Shown here: positions 22,971-34,400 of the stretch, one piece after another
Layout: every line of letters begins with the position of its first letter
How positions within the stretch are numbered: the stretch's first letter is position 1
Assembly (NCBI GenBank): GCA_946902985.2
Contig: OX336391.1
Span: forward strand, 72,393,947 to 72,457,946
Direction of reading: 5' to 3'
Length of the DNA stretch: 64,000 nt
From: Meconema thalassinum
Taxonomy: Eukaryota; Arthropoda; Insecta; Orthoptera; Tettigoniidae
Position numbers and translations under genes: made by a program
Notes under the pieces: generated by a model
Told to the model about the DNA's origin: nothing
Databases searched by the model: none
What the model saw: only the letters and a program-made list of their open reading frames with translations

Positions 22971-23929
22971 AAACGAAAAAGGTTAACAAACTTCCCTTAT
23001 GAGGGATTAAAAATTGATATTGTTCATTAAAAGTGAGACATAATTAAAATACCTATAAGAGGAACCCTTAATGATTAACCATGATGAATATGATACCACC
23101 TTTCAATGAGGTGAAAATACATAACCCTTTCTTTAGGCCAGCAAACCCTTGGCTGGAAACAGTTGGTTGGTCCGCAAGGGGCTGATGATTTGAAGTAGCA
23201 GTTCTATTTGCCCGCACAGGGCTGATGATCGAGGTTAATGCGCCCACACTCCAGAGGCGCTGGTTCAGAGCCAAGGTTTTGGCGATGTTCAGTCGTGCTG
23301 ACGAGATTTGACCAGCAGTGAGATGTTTCTTGGTAATAACATCTTCGCTGGTTCGAAAAGTTGTCTTTTCATTAGGCAGATTTTAAACTGAGTACAGCGT
23401 TGTTGAAAATGCCCAGCCGCCAGCTGGATCAAAGGTTGGCCTGGAAACTAACCCCGTGTTGACGTGAAGCAGGGCCTCTGGCAAGGCCGTGTGACACCAG
23501 AGGGTAATGACCCTCAGCAAGCTTGTAGCAGCAAGTGACTGAAGATGGAGAGTCGACCCATAGGCCGATAGACCTAAGGTTATATAGTGGTAGTGACGTC
23601 AGCGCGCCGAACCTTCCAGAATGAAGGAGTGGTGAAAAAGCAGCCAATCAAACCACAGCCCCATGCACATTGCGAGCGTTGCCGCTGGGGAGAGCACAGT
23701 ACCTCATGAGAAAGTGTGACGGTATGGTGCGTCTAGAAAGACCCTTCAGAAAAAAGGTGAGTTGACATGAATAATACAGAAAAATAATTCAACTGAAACA
23801 CCAATAAATTAAATAAATCAGAACACCGCGTTCAGACTGCAATTAACGAAAATAAAAATAATGGGGCTAAAAAGATTGAACGTGTGTTTCAAACCGTAAG
23901 GGAAACATAGCCTACTAAAAACATTCGCA
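22971..23929. other. No gene recognised
   Basis: No domain, RNA gene or mobile element was recognised. Small frames on the minus strand show no family resemblance. GC content is higher around 23140-23700 than in the flanks. This may be an undescribed repeat or unique sequence. Confidence 0.55.
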
Positions 23930-24990
23930 ATAGCGAACAAGGTGAAAGAGGTGAAATTTGGGGGTTGAGGGATTCTTTACGGAGCGTGTATCTCTGACAC
24001 GACATAGGCGAGAAGTTTGAAATTCAGCGGAAAAAACAGCTTAATATAGAAGTAAATATGTGCTCGATCGTTTTTTCATAAATCCAATTTAAGGGGCCAT
24101 TGGATAGGGGTGAAATTATGGTGCAAAAAAACAGGAAAGAAAGTGTCCTAACAGATTGACTCACTTACTCACTCATCAAACTCAGAGGGAAACAGCTTTA
24201 AATAAGTAAATAGGTGTTTGACCGTTTGTTTCATAAATCCAATTTCAGGGGTTCATGGGGAGGGGTGAAATTATCAAAAATAAATGAAAGAAAATGTCCT
24301 GACTGACTCACTCACTCATCATCGCCCAGCCAAAATTATTGAAGTTAGAAACATGAAATTTTGGGGATAAGTTCGTTGTATGTCGAAAACGTCTACTAAG
24401 GAATGAGATTTGGATATTCAGGTTCTAAAGAGGTGTTAAGGGGGTAAACGTGCATTTCATTGAATAACAATATCTCACGAGTGGTTTCATTTGGGGATGT
24501 GATACTCGGCACATATACTAATCATTAAAAATAAGCTGACAAATGTCTAATGGTTTTTCGATGTAGTGTATATAATGAGGTGAAAGGGATGAAAAGTGGG
24601 GGTTGAAAGATTCCAAACTGAGCGTGTATCTCTTAAACGACATAGGCGTAGAGTTTGAATCTCGGAGGAAATCAATCAGCTTAAAAATAAATAAATAAAA
24701 TAAATAGGTGTTCGACGGTTTTTCATAAATGCAATTAAAGGGGCCTATGGGGAGGGGTGAAATTCTGGAAGAAAAACGTCCACTAAGGAAGGATTTTTGT
24801 ATGTTCACTCTCATCGACCAACGAAAACTATTAAAGTTAAAAGAATGATATTTTGGGGATATGTTTGTTGTGTGTCGAAAACGTCTACTAAGGAGGGATT
24901 TTTGGGTATTCAGGTTCTAAAGGGGTGTTAACCGGGTTAAACCTGCCTTTCACTGAATAACAATACGACACGACTATGACGCGGGCGAAG
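23930..24990 (+). repeat. 660-bp repeat family, about one and a half units
   Basis: Same family as 9000-10990, with the GGTGAAA...GGGGTTGA start, AAAGTGTCCTAACAGATTGA, TATTCAGGTTCTAAAG and TTTCATTGAATAACAATAT landmarks. Units start near 23930 and 24540. Confidence 0.75.
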
Positions 24991-24997
24991 CGAGGCT

Positions 24998-25472
24998 GAA
25001 AATGAGAAGGTGTGTGTCTGTGTATTACTCAATCACGCAAGTACCACTGGTCCGATTTACATGAATTTTACATGGAAGTAGCTGATTTACCTGGTTAACA
25101 TAGAGGTTATTTTTGATTTCAATACATTGCACTATTTAAAGATGGCGACCATTTTAGTGACGTCACTACACCCTTTCGTTTCAAACCTTCATACTTCAAT
25201 TTCAAATAAAAAGAAAACGCTAAGAAATAGCAAACTCTTGATCATACAGGAGGTTTAAAATTACATTTCCTATCCGAAAGGTATCTCCAACGGTTAGCGA
25301 GTAAAACACAAATTTGTGCTATAAAACACGGCCAACGCCGAGCAGTGTAGATGGACAAAATGTTCCATCTTTAATCTCCCTCTGCGCAGCACCTCGACTA
25401 TCCCCTGTTTTAACTGTCTCCTTCACATTTAATTTATTTATGACGCGTAGCGAAGCACGGGTACTGCAGCTA
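24998..25472 (+). mobile_element. Short Helitron-like element
   Basis: The left end shares TGTGTGTCTGT and ACGCAAGTACCACTGGTCCG with the element starting at 42537. The right end is GACGCGTAGCGAAGCACGGG followed by GCAGCTA, similar to Helitron-type hairpin ends, although the last bases are CTAT, not CTAG. Non-coding. Confidence 0.4.
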
Positions 25473-28400
25473 TTATATATATAAAAAGGAATGTCTGTGT
25501 GTTCGTCTCTTATGCGTTCATAAACCATTCATCCGATTGCAATCAAATTTGGGTGAGTTGTTGTAAACACTTCCGGGATGATCATAGGCATAGTTAATCC
25601 ATTTCACATTAGATAGCGCGCGAGTAGTTTAAACAAATGCGTAATGGCGATGCGTTCATATACAATTCGTCCGATTGCGATCAAATTTTGGTGAGTTTTG
25701 TGCACAGTCCCGAAAAATAATAGGCGTAGTAAATCCAATTTACAATAGATGGCGCGCGAGTAGCTTCAACAAAATTGCGTGCGTTTGTTTCAAGAAAGTC
25801 CCACATGTGTTCATATACCATTCATCCCATTGCGTTGAAACTTGGGTGGGAGTTTGTGTACACTACAGGTAAAGTTTCTGGCTTAGTAAATCCATGTTAT
25901 AATAGGTTGCGCACGAGTAGATTCAACAAATGAGCGACGACGCGCGAAGCGTTTCAACAAAGTCCCGTATGCGTTCATATACCATTCGACTGATAGCGAT
26001 GAAACTTGGGTGAGATGTTGTGTACACTGGAGGAAAGGTTTCTGGCTTATTAATCCACTTATTAAGAGGTATCGCACAAGTAGATTCAACAAATAAGCGA
26101 CGACGGGCGAAGCGTTTCAATAAAGATCAGTATGAGTTCACATACCATTCGTCGGATAGCGATGAAACTTGGGTGAGAGGTTGTGTACACTACAGGCAAG
26201 GTTTCTGACTTAGTAAATCCATGTTATAATAGGTAGCGCATGAGTAGATACAACAAATGAGCGACGACGCGCGAAGCGCTTCAACAAAGGCCCGATGCAT
26301 TCATATACCATTCGTCCGATAGCGACTAAACTTGGGTGAGATGTTGTGTACACTTCAGGGAAGGTTTCTGGGTTGGTAAATCCACTTAACAATAGGTAAC
26401 GCACAAGTAGATTATACAAATGAGCGACGACGCGCCAAGTGTTTAACCATAGTCCCGAATGCGTTCATATACCATTCGTCCGATAGCGACTAAACTTGGG
26501 TGAGTTGTTATGAACACTCCAGGGAAAGTTTTAAGCTTAGTAAATCCATTTTTCAATAGGTAGCGCACAAGTAGATTCAACAAATGAGCGAAGTCACGCG
26601 AAGCTTTTCAAGAAAGTCCGTATGCGTTCATATACCATTCGTCCGATAGCGATGAAACTTGGGTAAGGTGTTGTATACTCATCAGGGAAGGTTTCGGGCT
26701 TAGTTCATCAACTTTACAATAGGTATCAAACAAGTAGATTCAACAAATGAGAGACAGCGCACGAATCGTTCCAACCAAGTCCCGTATGCGTTCATATACC
26801 ATTCATCCGATTGCTTTGAAACATTTGTGAATTGTTGGGAACACTTCCAAAATCATTATAGGCATAGTCAACCCAATTTACAATGGACAGCGCGCGAGTA
26901 CTTTAAATAAATGAGTGTTAGCGATGCGTTCATATAGCGTACAATTCATCTGATTGCGACCAATTTTGGTGGGTTGTTTGGCACACTTCCGGGGTGGTTA
27001 TAGGCATAGTTAATCCAATTAACAATAGATAGCGCACCAGTAGTTTAAAGAAATGAGTGTTGGTGATGCGTTCATATGCAATTCATCCAATTGCAATCAA
27101 ATTTTGGTAAGTTGTTTTGCACAGTCTCGGAGAAGTTATAGGCGTAGTAGATCCAATTTACAAAAGATGGCGCGCGAGTAGATCCATCAAAATGGCGTGC
27201 GTTTGTTTCAAAAAGTCCCACATATGTTCATAAACCATTCATCCCAATGCGATGAAACATGGGTGAGATGTTCTGTAAACTTCAGGTAAGGTTTCTGGCT
27301 TAGTAAATCCACTTAACAATAGGTAGCGCACGAATAGATTCAACAAATGAGCGACGACGGGCGAAGCGTTTCAACAAAGTCCTGTATGCGTTCACATACC
27401 ATTCGTCCGATAGCGATGCAAATTGGGTGAGAGGCTGTGTACACTACTGGCAAGGTTTCTGGCTTAGTAAATCCATGTTATAATAGGTAGCGCACGAGTA
27501 GATTCAACAAATTGAGCGACGACGCGCGAAGCGTTTCAAAAAGACCCAATGCGTTCATATACCATTCGCCTGATAGCGATGAAGCTAGGGTGAGATGCTG
27601 TGTACACTTCAGGGAAGGTTTCGGGGATAGTAAATCCACTTAACAATAGGTATCGCACAATTAGATTAAACAAATGATCGACGACGCGCGAAGTGTTTCA
27701 ATATAGTCCCGTATGCGTTCATATACCATTCGTCCGATAGCGACTATACTTGGGTGAGTTGTTGTGTACACTCCAGGGAAAGTTTTAGGCTTAGCAAATC
27801 CATTTTTCAATAGGTAGTGCACAAGTAGATTTAACAAATGAGCGAAGTCGCGCGAAACGTTTCAAGAAAGTCCCGTATGCGTTCATATACCATTCGTCCT
27901 ATAGCCATGAAATTGGGTAAGATGTTGTGTACTCATCAGGGAAGGTTTCTGGCTTATTATGTCACCTATACAATAGGTATCGCACCAGTAGTTTAAACAA
28001 ATGAGCGACGGCACGCGAATCGTTTCAACCAAGTCCCGTATGTGTTCATATACCATTCATCCGATTGCTATGAAATTTTGGTGAGTTGTTGGGAACACTT
28101 CCGAAATCATTATAGTCATAGTCAATCCAATTTTTAATGAACAGCGCGCGAGTATTTTAAACAAATGGGTGTTGGCGATACGTTCATATAGCCTACAATT
28201 CTTCCGATTGCGACCAAATTTTGGTGGGTTGTTTGGCACACTTCCGGGATGTTTATAGGCATAGTTAATCCAATTAACAATAGATAGCGCACCAGTAGTT
28301 TAAACAAATGAGTGTTGGTGATGCGTTCATATACAATTCATCCGATTGCAATCAAATATCGGTGAGTTGTTGTGCATACGCCAGAAAAAGTTATATGCAT

Positions 28401-29349
28401 AATAGATCCAATTAACAATAGATGGCGCGCGAGTAACTTCATCAAAATGGCGTGCGTTTCTTTCAACAAAGTCGCACATGCGTTGATATACCATTCACCT
28501 CAATGCGATGAAACTTGGGTGAGATGTTTTATACACTCAGGGAAGGTTTCTTGCTTAGTAAATCCACTTAACAATAGCTAGCGCACGAGTAGATTCAAAA
28601 AATGTGGGTCGACGCGTGGAGTGTTTCAACAACGTCCCGTATGCGTTCATATACCATTTGTCCGATGGCGATGAAAGGTGGGTGAGATGTTGTGTACACT
28701 TCAGGGAAGATTTCAAGCTTAATAAATCCACGTTACAATAGGTAGCGCAAGAATGGATTCAACAAATGAGCGACGATGCGTGAAGTGTCGACAAAGACCA
28801 GTATGCGTTCATATACAATTGTCCGATAGAGATGATACTTTGGTGAGTTGTTGTGTACAATCCAGGAAAGGTTTCTGATTTAGTAAATCCATTTTACAAT
28901 TGGTAGCAAATGGGTAGATTTAACTAATAAGCGACAGCGCGTGAATCGTTTCAATAAAGTCCCGTATGCGATTATATACCATTCATCCGATAGCGATGAA
29001 ACTTTGATGAGTTGTTGTGTACACGACAGGAAAGGTTTTCGAGTTAGTAAATCCATTTTAGAATAGGCAGCGTACGAGTATATTCAACAAATGGGTGACA
29101 GTGCTCTAATCGTTTCAGCAGTCCCGTATGCGTTCATATACCATTCATTTCATTGCGATGTAACTTTCGTGAGATGTTGATCTCTCTCCCATGAATGTGT
29201 CTGAGATAGTAAATTATGATTTTATAATAGATTAGAGGTGGTTAACGGAAAAAGAAGAAAATATTGGGTATCCAAATGCACTGCAACTAACAAAGTCAAA
29301 ACCCCAAAACTTTCTTTGATTGGCAGGACAACGTCTGCCGGTCTGCTAG
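25473..29349 (+). repeat. Helitron-like satellite unit 1
   Basis: Starts with TATATATAAAAAGGAATGTC and ends with a hairpin (GGCAG...CTGCC, 29322-29339) plus CTAG at 29346-29349. The body consists of tandem degenerate units of about 160-165 bp, each with a TGCGTTCATATACCATTC core, a GATAGCGATGAAACTTGGGT core, and GAGCGACGACGCGCGAAGCG. Small frames in it are satellite translations, not genes. Confidence 0.65.
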
Positions 29350-29350
29350 T

Positions 29351-29352
<2 letters not shown>

Positions 29353-29392
<40 letters not shown>
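29353..29392. repeat. (TA)n microsatellite
   Basis: Twenty TA units at the left end of unit 2. The equivalent tracts in other units are much shorter. Confidence 0.9.
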
Positions 29393-29394
<2 letters not shown>

Positions 29395-30700
29395 GGAATG
29401 TCTGTGTGTTCGTCTTTTATGCGTTCATAAACCATTCATCCGATTGCGATCAAATTTTGGTGAGTTGTTGTAAACACTTCCGGGATGATCATAGGCATAG
29501 TTGATCCATTTGACAATAGACAGCGCGCGAGTAGTGTAAACAAATGCTTAATGGCGATGCGTTCATATACAATTCGTCCGATTGCGATCAAATTTTGGTG
29601 AGCTGTTGTGCACAGTCTCGGAAATGAAATGGGCGTAGTTAATCCAATTTACAATATATGGCGCCCGAGTAGCTTCAACAAAATGGCGTGCGTTTGTTTC
29701 AAGAAAGTCCCACTTGTGTTGTTATAACATTCATCGCATTGTGATGAAACTTGGGTAAAAGGTTGTGTACACTACAGGCAAGATTTCTTGCTTAGTAAAT
29801 CCATGTTATAATATGTAGCGCACGATTAGATTCAAGAAATGAGCGACGACACGTGAAGCGTTTCAACAAAGTCCCGTATGCGTTCATATACCATTCGTCT
29901 GATAGCGATGAAACTTAGGGAAGGTGTCTGGCTTAGTAAATACACTTTACAATAGGTATCGCACAAGTAGATTCAACAAATGAGAGACGATGGGCGTAGC
30001 GTTTCAACAAAGACAAGTTTGCGTTCACATACCATTCGTCCGATAGCGATGAAACTTGGGTGAGAGGTTGTGTAGACTACAGGCAATGTTTCTGACTTAG
30101 TAAATCCATGTTATATTAGGTAGCACACGAGTAGATTCAACAAATGAGAGACGATGCGCGAAGTGTTTCCACAAACTCACGTACGGGTTCATATACTATT
30201 CGTCTGATAGTGATGAAACTTGGCTGAGATGTTGTGTACACTTCAGGGAAGGTTTCTGGTTGAGTAAGTCCAATTACCAATAGGTATCTCACAAGTAGCA
30301 TAACGAATAGAATAAAAAGTGTGATCTCTTCTCCCTCAATAGCATGTAATGAATACGGATCGGGTTGGCACTCACCGCTACGCAGCGCTACAGTCGACTT
30401 GAGATTGCAGATTTCCACATATGTTTATGTGTTCATGTGCGATATATTATTTAATCGGTCGGAGTGTTTTTGGTGGTGTTCTGTGCAAACGTTTATTGAT
30501 ATACTAGTGCTTACATTACTACTTCATAGTATTAATACCTGAAATGCTATTGTAGGAAGCATTAACTGAAATGGAATATAATTTCTTGTCGTGAGTTGAC
30601 GTTATCTTCGTGTGTTAATTTTATTGTCATTTAATGTAAGTAAACAGCAATTTAGCCCTTACATTTTCATGAGTGCTTAATGTGAGTACCGGTACTGAAG

Positions 30701-30955
30701 ATGCCTTGCTGTTTTGTACCAGGATGCAGATCTAGCTATGGGGACTGTAAAGAGGTCAGACGGGTTTTCAAACCTCCTAAAGATACGGAACGTTTTATCA
30801 AGTGCAAAGGGGCCATACCAGGGAAGGATAGGGAACTTACTGAAAAGTCCTACATCTGTGATGCTCACTTTTCAGAAGATTTAATTGTTAAATTTGACAA
30901 ATTTGTGATAGAATGGAAGGAAGTAGTACTTCTCCCAAAACCAACTGGCGATTGA
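30701..30955 (+). pseudogene. THAP zinc-finger domain fragment, frameshifted
   Basis: The 84-codon frame starts MPCCFVPGCRSSYG and has the C2CH zinc ligands Cys4 and Cys9 region plus CDAHF (about residues 53-57). These bind zinc and contact DNA. THAP domains end in an AVPxxF box, which is absent from this frame. It appears two bases out of frame immediately downstream as YSVPHIFPN (about 30961-30987). So the domain is broken by a frameshift at about 30950, or there is a very small intron, which I consider less likely. The identical state in copy 2 shows the break predates duplication. Confidence 0.75.
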
Positions 30956-31114
30956 AAGACTATTCTGTTCCACATATATTTCCTAATTTGTCCAAGTATT
31001 TGTCCAGTATGGTGTAAATTAAAATGCTCTTGATGTCATTAAAGACTCTTTCTGTGAAGAAAGGGATGAGAATTAAAAGGCAATGCGTTTAAAAACATAT
31101 ATCTACCGTAATGC

Positions 31115-31460
31115 TGAAGGAGGCGTGATCAGCTTTAGACAATAGCCTACTCTAAGAAGGGGTCATGACTGTGCCTTCTATGTCTGTTAAATGTTACGTG
31201 CTTCTGAAATGATGGTACTATATTAAGTTTGGTGTTCGTGGAGTGAAATTTATGGGTATAATTGATTTTTGTAATATTCTAAAGTTAAGTTGAAGGAGCC
31301 GTGATCGGGTTTAGGCATTAGCCTACTCTATGAAGGGGTCATGACTAGGCCTTCTATGTCTGATTAATGTTAAGTTCTTCTGAAAGTATGGTAGTTTACT
31401 GATTTTGGTGTTTGTGGAGCGAAATTTATGGTTATTATTGAATTTTATAGTAATCTACGG
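31115..31460 (+). repeat. Two-unit tandem repeat in the P-like element
   Basis: Two units of about 175 bp share GAAGGAG(G/C)CGTGATC, then TAGCCTACTCTA, GAAGGGGTCATGACT and CCTTCTATGTCTG. The same pair occurs in copy 2 at about 39187-39535. Confidence 0.8.
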
Positions 31461-34400
31461 TAAAGTTGAAAGTTGCGTTCGTACGGCTTTTTATTTGTGG
31501 CTGTGTTGCAAGACTGTTAAGGGAATGTAAAATGTGTAACAATGTGAAGAAATCATTTCAGATAGCGAGGTTAATTTTTCCGTTCTTTTTTTAAATTTAC
31601 AGATAGCTGGCAAGACTAATTGCATTTTGAACTTGCTCTCTGTCTTCGCTTATTGTCAAACTAGACTATTACAGGAGACGATTTATTAAATTATAATTGG
31701 GCACAGTAAAGTAAGTGGAGATGTCGAACTTATTAGCGCCTATGAGGATATCTTGCGGTGTTTTAACATGTAAAACAGGTCGCAAGGTTTTAAAAGTCTC
31801 GTAAGCGCCAATGCTAACTTACATCACAGATCGGAGCCAGCGCTGCGCTGCGGCAGACCAGGCGTACTAGGCCAGTGATATCACTTCTTATTCTATTCGT
31901 TATGTAAGTAGATTAAACAAATGAGCGACGACGCGCCAAGTGTTTCAACATAGTCCCGTATGCGTTCATATACCATTCGTCCGATAGCGACTAAACTTGG
32001 GGGAGTTATTGTATACGCTCCATGGAAAGTTTTCGGCTTAGAAAATCCATTTTTCAATAGGTAGCGCACAAGAAGATTCAACAAATGAACGAAATTTGGG
32101 TAATATGTTGTGTACTCATCAGGGAATGTTTCTGGCTTAGTACATCCAATTTCCAATAGGTATCGTACAAGTAGATTCAACAAATGAGCGACGGCACGCG
32201 ATTCGTTTCAACCAAGTCCCGTATGCGTTCATATACCATTCATCCGATTGCTATGAAACTTTGGTGAGTTGTTGGGAACACTTCCGAAATCATTATCGTC
32301 ATAGTCAATCCAATTTACAATGAACAGCGCGCGAGTATTTTAAACAAATGAGTGTTGGGGATGCGTTCATATAGCCTACAATTAATCCGATTGCGACCAA
32401 ATTTTGGTGGGTTGCTTGGCACACTTCCGTGATGGTTATAGACATAGTTAATCTAATTAACAATAGATAGCGCACCAGTAGTTTAAACAAATAAGTGTTG
32501 GTGATGCGTTCATATACAATTCATCCGATTGCAATCAAATTTCGGTGAGATGATGTGCATACGCCAGGAAAAGTTATAGGCATACTAGATCCAATTAACA
32601 ATAGATGGCACACGAGTAACTTCAACAAAATGGCGTGCGTTTGTTTCAAAAATGACACACATGCGTTCATATACCATTCATCCCAATGCGATGAAACTTG
32701 GATGAGATGTTGTATACACTCAGGGAAGGTTTCTGGCTTAGTAAATTGACTTAACAATAGGTAGCACACGAGTAGATTCAACAAATGAGCGACGACGCGC
32801 GCAGCGTTTCAAAAAGTCCCATATCCGTTCATACCATTCGTCTGATAGCGATGAAACTAGGGTGAGATGTTGTGTGAACTACAGGGAAGGTTTCTGGCTT
32901 CTGAGGAAACAAGACCCCCCCCCTAATAACTTCCTTTCTCGATTTCAGTTTTATATTATAAGGTATGTTTATGTTATAAGGTAGCGCACGAGTAGATTCA
33001 ACAAATGAGCACCGACGCGCGAAGCGTTTCAACAAAGTCCCATATCCGTTCATATACCATTCGTCCGATAGCGACTAAACTTGGGTGAGATGCTGTGTAC
33101 ACTTCAGGGAAGGTTTCTGGGTTAGTAAATCCACTTAACAGTAGGTATCGCACAAGTAGATTAAACAAATGATCGACGACACGCGAAGTGTTTCAATATT
33201 GTCCCGTATGCGTTCATATACCATTCGTCCGATATCGACTAAACTTGGGTGAGTTGTTGTGTACATTCCAGGGAAAGTTTTAGGCTTAGTAAATCCATTT
33301 TTCAATAGGTAGTGCACAAGTAGATTTAACAAATGAGCGAAGTCGCGCGAAACGTTTCAAGAAAGTCCCGTATGCGTTCATATACTATTCGTCCTATAGC
33401 CATGAAACTTGGGTGAGATGTTTTGTACTCATCAGGGAAGGTTTCTGGCTTATTATGTCACCTATACAATAGGTATCGCACAAGTAGTTTAAACAAATGA
33501 GCGACGGCACGCGAATCGTTTCAACCAAGTCCCGTATGTGTTCACATAGCATTCATCCGATTGCTATGAAACTTTGGTGAGTTGTTGGGAACACTTCCGA
33601 AATCATTATAGTCATAGTCAATCCAATTTACAATGAACAGCGCGCGAGTATTTTAAACAAATGAGTGTTGGCGATACAGTCATATAGTCTACAATTCTTC
33701 CGATTGCGACCAAATTTTGGTGGGTTATTTGGCACACTTCCGGGATGTTTATAGGCATAGTTAATCCAATTAACAATAGATAGCGCACAAGTAGTTTAAA
33801 CAAATGAGTGTTGGTTATGCGTTCATATACAATTCATCCGATTGCAATCAAATTTCGGTGAGTTGTTGTGCATACGCCAGAAAAAGTTATAGGCATAATA
33901 GATCCAATTAACAATAGATGGCGCGTGAGTTACTTTATCAAAATGGCGTGCGTTTCTTTCAACAAAGTCTCACATGCGTGATATACCATTCACCTCAATG
34001 CGATGAAACTTGGGTGAGATGTTTTATACACTCAGGGACGGTTTCTTGCTTAGTAAATCCACTTAACAATAGCTAGCACACGATTAGATTCCAAAAATGT
34101 GCGTCGACGCGTGGAGTGTTTCAACAAAGTCCCGTATGCGTTCATATACCATTTGTCCGATGGCGATGAAACTTGGGTGAGAGGTTGTGTAGACTACAGG
34201 CAATGTTTCTGACTTAGTAAATCCATGTTATATTAGGTAGCACACGAGTTGATTCAACAAATGAGAGACGATGCGCGAAGTGTTTCAACAAACTCACGTA
34301 CGGGTTCATATACTATTCGTCTGATAGTGATGAAACTTGGCTGAGATGTTGTGTACACTTCAGGGAAGGTTTCTGGTTGAGTAAGTCCAATTACCAATAG

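Larger units (their letters stand above)
30299..31904 (+). mobile_element. P-element-like transposon with THAP exon, copy 1
   Basis: The ends are inverted repeats: CATAACGAATAGAATAA then AAGTG, matched on the other strand at 31882-31904 with one mismatch over 23 bp. CAAGTAG precedes and TAAGTAG follows the element, and empty sites without it exist in the same satellite at 34409, 46761 and 49763. The 1606-bp interior has one recognisable exon, a THAP domain, the DNA-binding module of P-type transposases. No catalytic domain is present, so it is non-autonomous. The 7-bp duplication is one less than the usual 8 bp of P elements, so assignment is tentative. Confidence 0.65.

Noticed and set aside
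25473..29349. CRISPR-like array
   Set aside because: The repeats are contiguous and degenerate with no unique spacers, and the sequence is eukaryotic.
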